The position numbers were made by a program, and so were the translations under genes. The notes under the pieces are model-generated. The model searched no databases and was not told where the DNA came from. It saw nothing but the letters and a program-made list of their open reading frames with translations. This document shows positions 8,188 to 15,410 of a stretch of DNA of 24,190 nucleotides, piece by piece. The DNA comes from Planctomycetaceae bacterium TMED10 (GTDB lineage: Bacteria; Planctomycetota; Planctomycetia; Pirellulales; UBA7805). Each line of letters starts with the position of its first letter. Position 1 is the first letter of the stretch. The stretch spans positions 15,828 through 40,017 of the forward strand of contig NHBP01000017.1 in the NCBI GenBank assembly GCA_002168195.1, read 5' to 3'.

Positions 8188-10082
8188 GCGCCATCTTCTC
8201 CTCGTCGGTCCTCTTTTTCTCCAGATTTGTCTACCGATATGTTCGTTAAAGGATGCAGATCTTGGCTATTGCTGAAAAATCCTCGAACGTAAGGCTTGAC
8301 CAAATTGGTACTCACATAAAAATAAAGGGGCATCACTGGTATTTCGCCCATAATAATTTCTTCTGCCTGATGCAGAATACGCATTCGCTTTTCTGGATTG
8401 CTCTCGCGAGTCGCTCGATCGATCAGTTGATCAAAGTCGCTATTTCCCCAACCGGTTTCATTCTGAACTCCACCGGTCACAAACAGATCGAGGAATGTAT
8501 TTGGGTCAGGATAGTCTCCGATCCAGCCCGCCCGAGCCACATCATATTCCATTTTCCTAGTCGTTGATAAATAGGTCTGCCATTCCAAATTACGTAAACG
8601 AACATCAACGCCCAACCGCTGCCAATCCTGCTGGATTGCTTCGGCAATTTTCCGATGGCCATCGGATGTATTAAATAGAATCTCAATACTTCTCAGGCCT
8701 CGCCCATCTGGATAGCCTGCTTGGGCAAGCAAACGCCGAGCAGCTTCCAAGTTGTAGTCAGGAGCCTTTGCCGCTGCATAATGCGGTAACACAGGGGGTA
8801 CGAGACTGTAAGCTGGTTCTTGGCCGGCACGCAGAATGGCTTTACAGATTCGTTCCCGATCAACCGCACGACTCAGTGCCATGCGGACCAGCGGATTGTC
8901 AAACGGTTCGCGGGTAACATTGAATCTATAAAAATAGATGGAAAGCGATGACATCGAATGATAATCGCGACGACCTTCAAGACGCGGGATGACTTCACTC
9001 GGGGGCGATGGCATCCAATCGACATCGCCGTCTAAATACATATTCAGGCCCGTTGTACTGGACTCCACTGCAAGTGCATCCACCGTTTGTAAGTCAACAG
9101 AGGCAGCATCCCAGTAAAGCGCATTTTTTTTAAGACGAATACGATCGCGCAAACGTCTAAAATCGATCTGAAAGGGGCCGTTAACCACGATATTTTCAGG
9201 GCGAATCCAATCTGGATAGCCGTACTGTTCAATACACGAACGATTCACGGGAACCGTTACATAGAATTGCATTAGGTAAAGGAAGTAAGGGGTTGGACTT
9301 TTAAGCTCAACCTCCAGGCGGTACGGATGAAGTGCCCGAATACCCACCTGATCGAAGTTCAGTAAAAGATGGAGACATTTCTCGATATTTTGGCTTGGAG
9401 GCGGTTGCTGGCTGAATCTCCGTTTTGCTCCGTCCACTTCCACCGTATAAATCCATTTTCTTTTACTCTTGGATTCATTGCTTTCCCCTTCGATTGCCAC
9501 ACCCGACTGATTGGGTCTTTCAATCTCAAGCAATTTTCCATAGAGCATCTTCCCTCTAGGAAACAGCTGCTGCGATCTTGACCGCGTCGGCAGTTCTATT
9601 TCTACCGGATCTCCCGGGTCCACAATGCCGGCATGATACTTTGCCGCATTGAGTACGTAGGCGGACAGAACAAAGTGGTATTGGGAGCCTGTCTCGGGAT
9701 GCAATAGCCGTTGCCAAGACCAACGAAAATCTTCAGCTGTGACTGGGTGGCCGTCCGACCAGACCGCGCCGCTGCGAAGCGGAAAGGTATAGATTCTGCC
9801 ATCTTTTGAAAGAATCTCATCTGGATTCGCTGTCAGAGCCATCGCCGGCAGCGGCTCGAGCGTCTCCGGGTCCGGGCGATAAAGCCCTTCAAACAAAGCC
9901 CGAACAATGCGACCTTCCGGAGAGCCTGTCACCTGAGCCGGATCGAGACTCTTGGGCTCCGTACCATTGTTGAAGGTAAACTCGGCCGGAGGCAGCGTAC
10001 CGAGAGAGGTCGCCCAGAACATTGCGCCGACCACGGCGACAAAGGCTGCTAGTGGGAACAGCTTACGGATTATTTTAGGCAT
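8184..10082 (-). CDS. oppA: Peptide/oligopeptide-binding protein of an ABC importer (SBP family 5)
   Basis: From the ATG at 10082 the protein has 632 residues. The N-terminus MPKIIRKLFPLAAFVAVVGA is a basic n-region plus hydrophobic core. There is no lipobox cysteine, so it is either a secreted periplasmic protein or is anchored by an uncleaved signal. SBP-5 features follow: FNNGTEPKSLDPAQVTG, FEGLYRPDPETLEPLPAMA, FPLRSGAVWSDGHPVTAEDFRWSW and, near the C-terminus, GWIGDYPDPNTFLDLF and ENIVVNGPF-type segments. Residues about 157-244 form an insertion of some 90 residues before the family segment GIRALHPYRLEVELKSPTPYF. A GTG at 10121 would add 13 residues with no better ribosome site. It is first in the operon, with oppB overlapping its stop. 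It delivers peptides to the permeases. Confidence 0.9.
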   Translation of the reverse strand: MPKIIRKLFPLAAFVAVVGAMFWATSLGTLPPAEFTFNNGTEPKSLDPAQVTGSPEGRIVRALFEGLYRPDPETLEPLPAMALTANPDEILSKDGRIYTFPLRSGAVWSDGHPVTAEDFRWSWQRLLHPETGSQYHFVLSAYVLNAAKYHAGIVDPGDPVEIELPTRSRSQQLFPRGKMLYGKLLEIERPNQSGVAIEGESNESKSKRKWIYTVEVDGAKRRFSQQPPPSQNIEKCLHLLLNFDQVGIRALHPYRLEVELKSPTPYFLYLMQFYVTVPVNRSCIEQYGYPDWIRPENIVVNGPFQIDFRRLRDRIRLKKNALYWDAASVDLQTVDALAVESSTTGLNMYLDGDVDWMPSPPSEVIPRLEGRRDYHSMSSLSIYFYRFNVTREPFDNPLVRMALSRAVDRERICKAILRAGQEPAYSLVPPVLPHYAAAKAPDYNLEAARRLLAQAGYPDGRGLRSIEILFNTSDGHRKIAEAIQQDWQRLGVDVRLRNLEWQTYLSTTRKMEYDVARAGWIGDYPDPNTFLDLFVTGGVQNETGWGNSDFDQLIDRATRESNPEKRMRILHQAEEIIMGEIPVMPLYFYVSTNLVKPYVRGFFSNSQDLHPLTNISVDKSGEKEDRRGEDGA

Positions 10083-10230
10083 CAGGAGTTCCGGCCGATT
10101 GAGTGAACGGTCGGCGACCACCTACCTACTGGTAGCATAGCCGATTGGGCTACTGGGAAGCTCCCCTATCCTAAAAACAACCGCGAAAGGCAACAACCTC
10201 CCCCGACCCAACGGCGATAGCACCCGGTCA

Positions 10231-10258
10231 AGCTATGGTTTCACCAACCTCTGTCAAG
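10231..10258 (-). promoter_or_regulatory. Candidate promoter for the peptide importer operon
   Basis: On the minus strand a perfect -35 box, TTGACA (10258-10253), is followed after 16 bp by the weak -10 TAGCTT (10236-10231). A second possibility nearer the gene, TTGTTG followed 17 bp later by TAGGAT, cannot be ruled out. The start site is therefore uncertain. Confidence 0.3.
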
Positions 10259-10272
10259 GCCGTGAGGGCCTG

Positions 10273-10316
10273 AGAGCAACAAAAATATTTTCTTCTAAAA
10301 AAAATTTTGTTGCTCT
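10273..10316. repeat. 12-bp perfect inverted repeat, AT-rich loop
   Basis: AGAGCAACAAAA (10273-10284) and TTTTGTTGCTCT (10305-10316) are exact reverse complements around a 20-nt AT-rich spacer. It lies between divergent genes, so neither side needs a terminator, and no T-run follows either arm. A regulator binding site is the simplest reading; arm centres are 32 bp apart, about three helical turns. Confidence 0.6.
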
Positions 10317-10452
10317 TCAAATCATTTCCTTCCACTCCGTTGGCAGTTACAATGACGCCGAGTGGGAGACGCCCAATGGCGCTCCTGGATGATTCCGATC
10401 ATGATCTTTCGTAGTATTTTTTAGCTACCCTAGTGATTCGATCGGCAATGTA

Positions 10453-10495
10453 AAGTAAAACACAAATTCAGAAGAGTCGCTTGTGTGTTTTACTT
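10453..10495. promoter_or_regulatory. 12-bp inverted repeat before arsR, possible autoregulatory operator
   Basis: AAGTAAAACACA (10453-10464) and TGTGTTTTACTT (10484-10495) are exact reverse complements with a 19-nt spacer. The element ends 49 nt before the arsR ATG, where an autoregulated ArsR-family repressor would be expected to bind. The spacing is longer than the 12-2-12 sites classical for ArsR/SmtB, so binding by ArsR is inference. In the RNA it could also form a leader hairpin. Confidence 0.5.
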
Positions 10496-10544
10496 CATCC
10501 ATAACTTATAAGCATGCAATCGCAGACCAAGAAATCATCTCGGT

Positions 10545-11036
10545 ATGGAAAGGAATTTGATTGTGACTGCAACAGCCACGAAAACAGATGGAACGAACAT
10601 TTTACCAACCAACAACTCCCTTCAACAAGACAAAACTGCTGAGCCAATGGGTTCAAATCCGTCTGCCGATTCTCCGGCTGTCGGTAAATTACAGGACAAA
10701 CTTGCAAAAGACCTTGTAAGAATTTTCAAACTCCTCTCCGACGAAACTCGGTTGCGGATTTTGTATAGCCTGAGTCAAGCCGAGGAACTCCATGTGCGGG
10801 CGTTGTGCGAGTTACTCCAACTCAGCCAACCGGCTGTGAGTCATCACTTAGGTATGCTTCGCAATGCGGGAATCGTTGATCCAAGAAGAGATGGAAAGCA
10901 TAACTTCTATCGCATTCTGCCAGGCAATTTTGAGCGACTTTTGATGCTTGTTTTCGATGGCATTCCTGAAAGTGAGCAAGCCATTCGCTTTGGCGATCTC
11001 GACCTCAGTCAGCATCGGCCGCAGCAGCCTCGATAG
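10545..11036 (+). CDS. ArsR-family winged-helix transcriptional regulator
   Basis: The 163-residue protein has a low-complexity, Thr/Ser/Asn-rich extension of about 50 residues. A compact ArsR domain follows: LVRIFKLLSDETRLRILYSL (58-77), the recognition-helix region ALCELLQLSQPAVSHHLGML (86-105) and a wing, AGIVDPRRDGKHNFYRI. The metal-sensing ELCVCDL motif of ArsR/SmtB reads ELHVRALC here, so the classical alpha-3 thiol site is missing and the signal is unknown. The ATG at 10545 has no ribosome site. The in-frame GTG at 10563 has AAGGA 8 nt upstream and may be the true start, giving 157 residues. It is divergent from the peptide importer, with a 12-bp inverted repeat just upstream, so control of itself or the importer is plausible but unproven. 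Confidence 0.87.
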   Translation: MERNLIVTATATKTDGTNILPTNNSLQQDKTAEPMGSNPSADSPAVGKLQDKLAKDLVRIFKLLSDETRLRILYSLSQAEELHVRALCELLQLSQPAVSHHLGMLRNAGIVDPRRDGKHNFYRILPGNFERLLMLVFDGIPESEQAIRFGDLDLSQHRPQQPR

Positions 11037-11205
11037 GTAATCGCAAAACGGGTCGTTTACCGGTGCATCGCTATCCCAGAGATTTGGGGGGCGTGGTGTG
11101 TGGACCGAAAAATTACCGCGATGTGTTTGCGCGATGATGTGGATGTGAATGAAAGGCTTATAGCGCTGAATCAGGAAGCCACCTGAAGAGGAGAACGACT
11201 GACCG

Positions 11206-11730
11206 GTGTGTGAGCAATCGGAAGCGGAATCAGACGACCTGCTCCATCAGCGGCATAAAAATCCAGATCCACTCGAGCGACCGCGCGAACTGGTGGTCGT
11301 GTGTGGACCGATGCGGAGCAATATTAATCTCTCTCGTATTGTGCGAGCCTGTGGGTGCTGTGGGGTTTCAAAGGTTTTCTGTGCCGGCAGTGGCCGCGTC
11401 ATCGAAAAAATTGCTCGAGACGGTAAGAACCAAGTAGAAATTTCGGTCCATCGTTCACTGCCGCCTCTGCTGAAGACTTTGCGAAATGATGGCTATCGTC
11501 TCGTGGGTCTTGAGCAGGCCTCTATATCGCGTTCGCTCTACACGTACGGGTTCAAGAGACGGACGGCTTTAATTATTGGAAACGAGAGAAATGGCGTTCC
11601 CGAAGAGGTGTTGGGGATGGTTGACGATGTAGTCGAAATCCCCGTCTATGGGCTTCCTTTCAGCCATAATGCGGCAACGGCGACGGCAATCACAATCTAC
11701 GAATATTGTCGCCAATTTCCTCAAGGTTAA
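11206..11730 (+). CDS. SpoU/TrmH-family RNA 2'-O-methyltransferase
   Basis: This is a 174-residue SPOUT (trefoil-knot) methyltransferase of the SpoU/TrmH type, which methylates a ribose 2'-OH in tRNA or rRNA using SAM. Motif 1 is NINLSRIVRACGCCG (39-53), with the family N and R residues. Motif 2 is RTALIIGNERNGVPEEVL (119-136), and motif 3 is EIPVYGLPFSHNAATATAI (144-162). In motif 3 the usual SLNVSVA reads SHNAATA; the conserved Asn (155) is kept. There is no N-terminal RNA-binding domain like that of TrmB-type rRNA enzymes. The frame opens with GTG at 11206, preceded by a stop two codons upstream; GAGGAG lies about 12 nt before it. The substrate cannot be told from the sequence. It is flanked by arsR and purA at 170-210 nt, so it is probably its own unit. 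Confidence 0.88.
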   Translation: MCEQSEAESDDLLHQRHKNPDPLERPRELVVVCGPMRSNINLSRIVRACGCCGVSKVFCAGSGRVIEKIARDGKNQVEISVHRSLPPLLKTLRNDGYRLVGLEQASISRSLYTYGFKRRTALIIGNERNGVPEEVLGMVDDVVEIPVYGLPFSHNAATATAITIYEYCRQFPQG

Positions 11731-11813
11731 GTGACGCAGCAACATACTGGCTTCTGAGAGGTGCGTTTCCTTTCGTCAACATTTAGATTTTGACGAGTTT
11801 TACACCGCAGTTC

Positions 11814-11842
11814 TTGTCAGCCCTTTTCACACCGGATAGACT
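11814..11842 (+). promoter_or_regulatory. Candidate sigma70-type promoter for purA
   Basis: TTGTCA (11814-11819, five of six to consensus) and TAGACT (11837-11842, four of six) are separated by exactly 17 bp. They lie about 100 bp before the purA start in the intergenic region that follows the methyltransferase gene. Confidence 0.5.
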
Positions 11843-11942
11843 CGTATGCTTGCGTTAGGGAACGGTACACCGTTTCTCGTGCCCCTGCCCGAGGGCTCCG
11901 TCCCGCAAACTACAGTTACCCGGATTGAAGGAGACCGTGCGC

Positions 11943-13256
11943 GTGCCTGGAACGTCTGTTATTGGACTGCAATGGGGAGATGAGGCGAAAGGCAAGTTGG
12001 TCGATCTGCTGACCGAACAACACGAAGTCGTCGTACGCTACCAAGGAGGAGCCAACGCCGGTCATACCGTCGTTGTAGGACCGGAAACGTACAAACTTTC
12101 CTTGATTCCCAGTGGGATTCTTACACCAAGCGTCCGGTGTGTCGTGACTGGTGGTGTTGTCATTAATCCAAAAACACTCTTAAGCGAAGTCGATGGACTT
12201 CTAGCTCGAGGAGTATCCGTTGCGGACAATTTTTTGATTAGTGATCGTGCCCATGTGATTTTTCCCTGGCACATGGCAGAAGATCGCCTCTTGGATGAAT
12301 CGACCGCTGATGGAGAAAACATCGGCACGACTCAGCGAGGAATTGGCCCGTGCTACCGTGACAAAGTTGGCCGATCCTATGCACTGCGACTTGGTGACCT
12401 TTACCGACCAACGCTCAAAAGTCGCATTGAGCACATTGTGGCCGTCAAACAGAAACTGTTATCTGCTCTGGATGAATCGCTAAGTGATAGTTTAAATGCT
12501 GATGCCATCTATCAAGAGTACGCCGAATACGCTGAGCGAATGCAGCCTTATGTGGGTGACACGAATTGCTACCTTCTTGATGCTGTCGAAAGCGAAAAAA
12601 AAATACTGTTCGAAGGCGCTCAAGGTTCGCTGCTAGATATTGACCACGGTACATTTCCCTTTGTCACGAGCAGCAACAGTTCGGGAGTGGGCGTTCCAGC
12701 CGGATCGGCAGTCGCTGGCCGCTTTATCAACCGGATCATTGGAGTTGTGAAGGCGTATTCCACACGAGTCGGAGGCGGGCCTTTTCCCAGTGAGCAAGAT
12801 AACGAAGCCGGTTTGCACCTCCGCGAACGAGGAAATGAATATGGAACGGTGACCGGTAGACCGCGCAGATGCGGTTGGCTCGATGGCGTCGCCCTACGCT
12901 ACTCCGTCCGCTTGGGTGGAATCGACGAATTAGCGATCATGCTCCTTGATGTCCTGAGCGGACTAAAAGAACTTAAAGTCTGTACCGCCTATGAAATTAA
13001 CGGTAAAAAAACATTTGATTTCCCGAGCCATGTCGACCAACTACGCGATGCACAGCCAATCTACGATACACTCCCTGGTTGGGAGGAAAATATCGAGGGT
13101 GTGCGAAACTTAGAGGATCTGCCGCAAGCCGCGCGAGAATATCTTGACTTTATTAGCCAGTACGTAAAGCGGCCTATTACTTTTGTTTCGGTTGGCCCAG
13201 AGAGAAAACAGACGATTCTTTGTGGGGCCGAGATGGAACGTTCTGGCTCCGCCTGA
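11943..13256 (+). CDS. purA: Adenylosuccinate synthetase
   Basis: PurA joins IMP and aspartate using GTP, the first committed step to AMP. I place the start at GTG 11943: GAAGGAG (11927-11933) lies 9 nt upstream, and the product begins MPGTSVIGLQWGDEAKGK, putting D13 and H41 at the expected catalytic positions. Reading from TTG 11925 would make the ribosome site part of the coding sequence. The protein has 437 residues with GGANAGHTV, SDRAHVIFPWH, GTTQRGIGPCYRDK, LFEGAQGSLLDIDHGTFPFVTSS, GVVKAYSTRVGGGPFP, and CGWLDGVALRY near the C-terminal third. The GTP-loop sequence, normally GDEGKGK, is GDEAKGK here. A sigma70-like promoter lies upstream. The gene is probably monocistronic; uppS follows after 54 nt. 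Confidence 0.96.
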   Translation: MPGTSVIGLQWGDEAKGKLVDLLTEQHEVVVRYQGGANAGHTVVVGPETYKLSLIPSGILTPSVRCVVTGGVVINPKTLLSEVDGLLARGVSVADNFLISDRAHVIFPWHMAEDRLLDESTADGENIGTTQRGIGPCYRDKVGRSYALRLGDLYRPTLKSRIEHIVAVKQKLLSALDESLSDSLNADAIYQEYAEYAERMQPYVGDTNCYLLDAVESEKKILFEGAQGSLLDIDHGTFPFVTSSNSSGVGVPAGSAVAGRFINRIIGVVKAYSTRVGGGPFPSEQDNEAGLHLRERGNEYGTVTGRPRRCGWLDGVALRYSVRLGGIDELAIMLLDVLSGLKELKVCTAYEINGKKTFDFPSHVDQLRDAQPIYDTLPGWEENIEGVRNLEDLPQAAREYLDFISQYVKRPITFVSVGPERKQTILCGAEMERSGSA

Positions 13257-13310
13257 TAGCAAATTTTGCGTTGAACGATACCAGGTCGTGACTGTAAAAA
13301 TGAAATTGTC

Positions 13311-14096
13311 GTGTCTGTAACAAACTCTACCACCGCCGAAAGCATTCTTAAATCAGGGTCTTTGCCTTCTTCATTGGCAAGCTTAGATCGCCATCAGTGG
13401 CCCGCACATATTGCGGTCATCATGGATGGTAACGGTCGATGGGCGCAGCGGCAGGGGTTGCCACGTGTTGAGGGGCACCGCAAGGGAGTCGAAAGCGTAC
13501 GGACAATCGTCGAAGAATCGGCGCGCATTGGTATCGAGCAACTCACGCTCTATTGTCTTTCCAGTGAAAACTGGAAGCGTCCCTCGGCAGAACTCGATTT
13601 TTTGATGTTTCTGCTCGAGCAATATATGGTCGAAGAACGCCCTACGATTATGCAAAATGATATCCGTGTTTCGACCATCGGTCGCAGAGAAGGAATTCCT
13701 GCTTCGGTTCAGGAAGAAATGGACAAGACGATTTACATGAGTCGCGACAATAAAGGAATGCGACTCTGTCTAGCCATTAACTACGGTGGACGGACGGAAC
13801 TTATTGATGCGGTGCAAAAAATTGCGGAACAGGTACAACAGGGAAACCTAGAACCAAAACAAATCGCAGAAGCCGTGATCAACGAGCACCTCTACACGCA
13901 GGGGATGAGCGATCCCGATCTGCTTATTCGGACCGCTGGTGAAATGCGAATCAGTAACTTTTTACTTTGGCAAATAAGTTATGCCGAAATCTGGGTAACG
14001 GATCGCTGCTGGCCTGAATTCCTTGAAAATGATCTGCACCATGCGATCGCAGATTTTGCGGATCGCGAACGCCGCTTCGGGGGACTCAAAACGTAG
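13311..14096 (+). CDS. uppS: Undecaprenyl diphosphate synthase (cis-prenyltransferase)
   Basis: UppS extends farnesyl diphosphate with isopentenyl units to make the C55 carrier lipid for cell-envelope polymers. The 261-residue protein shows HIAVIMDGNGRWA (33-45, catalytic D39), GHRKGVESVR, LTLYCLSSENWKRP, the NYGGRTEL stretch and LIRTAGEMRISNFLLWQISYAEI (205-227), which carries the IPP-binding Arg residues and Glu. The usual SGE reads AGE. The N-terminal 30 residues are polar and variable. The start is the GTG at 13311; I see no good ribosome site and no ATG in frame before the conserved core. cdsA follows 131 nt later, the common uppS-cdsA pairing, although dxr and rseP, often next, are absent. 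Confidence 0.95.
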   Translation: MSVTNSTTAESILKSGSLPSSLASLDRHQWPAHIAVIMDGNGRWAQRQGLPRVEGHRKGVESVRTIVEESARIGIEQLTLYCLSSENWKRPSAELDFLMFLLEQYMVEERPTIMQNDIRVSTIGRREGIPASVQEEMDKTIYMSRDNKGMRLCLAINYGGRTELIDAVQKIAEQVQQGNLEPKQIAEAVINEHLYTQGMSDPDLLIRTAGEMRISNFLLWQISYAEIWVTDRCWPEFLENDLHHAIADFADRERRFGGLKT

Positions 14097-14227
14097 ATCG
14101 GAGTAAAGGCAAACCGAGTGACCCGCTGGAAATAGAGTTCTCTATCATGTGACAAGGGAACTTTGCCGCTTTCGTACTGCCGAGAACGGAAGTGATCTAA
14201 AATCGGCAGATCGGACTCCATGGAACC

Positions 14228-15115
14228 GTGTTGCGTTGGCGATTATCACTGGGAGCCTTATTGATTCCAGCCCTCGCTTGGCTCTTTTGGCTCGATATGG
14301 GTGTGGTCGCAAAACCTGGAAGCATTCTCTTCCCTCTTTCGGTTCTCGTCACCCTGCTGGCAAGTGGTGAATTTATCCGCCTAACCACTTTCTCCGATTT
14401 GAGACCCCGCCCCGTTGTCGTTTATTGCGGCAGCCTCCTGATCGTCCTTGCAAGTGGAATCCCGTCTTTGTATCTGAACCCGCCGTTGGACTGCCCCCTA
14501 TCCTATCTGGGAATCGCACTGATGGCATACATCGTTTCATGCATACTGGCGATCGTTGCAGAAATTATTTTCTATAAACAAGAACCAAATGTGATCCCTA
14601 GTCTGGCTCTGTCAGTTTTGGGCGTTTTTTATATTGGAATGCTTATTGGCGTCATTACCCTACTGCGATTCGTGAGCGATGACCAATGGAAGAGCCTACC
14701 ACTTATTAGCCTCATCCTCACGGTAAAGATGGGTGACATTGGAGCATATACTGTGGGCCGTCTGATTGGAAAGCATCGATTCGCTCCTCAACTCAGCCCT
14801 GGAAAAACAATGGAGGGAGTCTTGGGCGGACTATTGTTTTCAGTTGGCGCAGCGTTTTTCACATTCCGTATGCTACCTGATTGGATCCATATTCAACCGC
14901 CCCTCTTTTCCTGGTGGCAAATAGTTGCCTACGGGATTCTCGTTGGATCAGCTGGGGTTTTAGGCGATCTTGCTGAATCATTAATCAAACGGAACGCCGG
15001 CCAGAAAGACTCGAGTGGTTGGCTAATTGGTTTCGGTGGAGTGCTCGACCTGATTGATTCCTTACTATTGGCCGGTCCAATAAGCTATATCTTTTGGCTC
15101 TTGGCGTTGAAATAG
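14228..15115 (+). CDS. cdsA: Phosphatidate cytidylyltransferase
   Basis: CdsA makes CDP-diacylglycerol from phosphatidate and CTP in the inner membrane, the branch point of phospholipid synthesis. The 295-residue protein is very hydrophobic, with about seven to eight TM segments. It has the conserved KMGDIGAYTVGRLIGKHRFAP (167-187) and LSPGKTMEGVLGG (189-201). The C-terminal signature is recognisable from SLIKRNAGQKDSSG to GGVLDLIDSLL, with K254, R255, K260, D261, D274 and D277 present. Within it the consensus P-x-H-G-G-x-x-D-R reads I-G-F-G-G-V-L-D-L: Pro, His and Arg are replaced. The start is GTG 14228 or TTG 14231, with no clear ribosome site. It follows uppS in the same direction. Confidence 0.93.
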   Translation: MLRWRLSLGALLIPALAWLFWLDMGVVAKPGSILFPLSVLVTLLASGEFIRLTTFSDLRPRPVVVYCGSLLIVLASGIPSLYLNPPLDCPLSYLGIALMAYIVSCILAIVAEIIFYKQEPNVIPSLALSVLGVFYIGMLIGVITLLRFVSDDQWKSLPLISLILTVKMGDIGAYTVGRLIGKHRFAPQLSPGKTMEGVLGGLLFSVGAAFFTFRMLPDWIHIQPPLFSWWQIVAYGILVGSAGVLGDLAESLIKRNAGQKDSSGWLIGFGGVLDLIDSLLLAGPISYIFWLLALK

Positions 15116-15125
15116 CTTGCAACTT

Positions 15126-15147
15126 CCAAGCGCGATACTGTGCTTGG
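15126..15147 (+). other. Hairpin just after cdsA
   Basis: CCAAGCGC (15126-15133) and GTGCTTGG (15140-15147) form an 8-bp stem with one G-U pair and a 6-nt loop, starting 11 nt after the cdsA stop. No U-tract follows, so it would be a non-canonical terminator or a 3'-end stabilising structure for the uppS-cdsA transcript. Confidence 0.45.
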
Positions 15148-15255
15148 TGTACATCTCTACCGACCAAGCCTTCAAACTCCGCGGTTGCGGGCTTTGCCGA
15201 ATCGAGCAGTCCGTCAGTCGGGAACCGGTAAAATTAAGTCTATTTGGGGTAGTAT

Positions 15256-15284
15256 TTGAAAAAAAGGCGGCTCTAACTTACTAT
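15256..15284 (+). promoter_or_regulatory. Strong candidate sigma70-type promoter upstream of phoH
   Basis: TTGAAA (15256-15261, five of six) and TACTAT (15279-15284, four of six) are separated by 17 bp, with an A-run just after the -35 box. Transcription would begin near 15291. It drives the phoH operon, or a small RNA ending at the terminator before phoH. Confidence 0.55.
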
Positions 15285-15387
15285 TTAGTTATCAGTTACG
15301 AGTAATCCGGCTGAGGCTGGCCCATTAGCGAGCCGATCCGTTATAGTTGAGGAATGAACACGTTGAGCAGTTGCTCGCACTCGGTTA

Positions 15388-15410
15388 CGGTGGCTTTGCC
15401 GCCGTTTTTT
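15388..15410 (+). terminator. Intrinsic terminator immediately before the phoH start codon
   Basis: CGGTGGC (15388-15394) pairs with GCCGCCG (15398-15404) as a 7-bp GC-rich stem with one G-U pair and the loop TTT, followed by six T residues (15405-15410). This is a textbook rho-independent terminator in the plus direction. Its position, 4 nt before the phoH ATG and overlapping where a ribosome site would be, is unusual. Confidence 0.75.

Larger units (their letters stand above)
10083..10544. other. Structured divergent intergenic region oppA/arsR
   Basis: About 460 bases without a credible gene separate the importer operon from arsR. Besides the two long inverted repeats listed separately, I see the IR CCACTC/GAGTGG (10332-10337 with 10360-10365). 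Next comes a compact hairpin of GGAG, a bulged A, CGCC, loop CAAT and GGCGCTCC (10365-10385), then the palindrome GATCATGATC (10397-10406). The density of symmetry suggests regulatory sites or a structured RNA. No open frame here looks like a protein family. Confidence 0.5.

Noticed and set aside
7780..8292. 170-codon plus-strand frame across oppB and oppA
   Set aside because: Antisense shadow spanning two real genes whose coupled overlap is convincing.
11846..11983. 45-residue frame just after the purA promoter, overlapping the purA start
   Set aside because: It has an ATG but no ribosome site and no recognisable product; it overlaps the true purA start out of frame. Chance or at most a leader ORF.
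12590..12605. A9 tract inside purA as a frameshift
   Set aside because: The reading frame continues through all conserved PurA motifs, so there is no disruption.
13300..13320. Seven-codon ATG frame overlapping the uppS GTG
   Set aside because: Far too short and without a ribosome site; expected by chance.
15116..15255. Possible tRNA in the cdsA-phoH gap
   Set aside because: No cloverleaf with a GGTTCGA-type T-loop and matching acceptor stem could be built.
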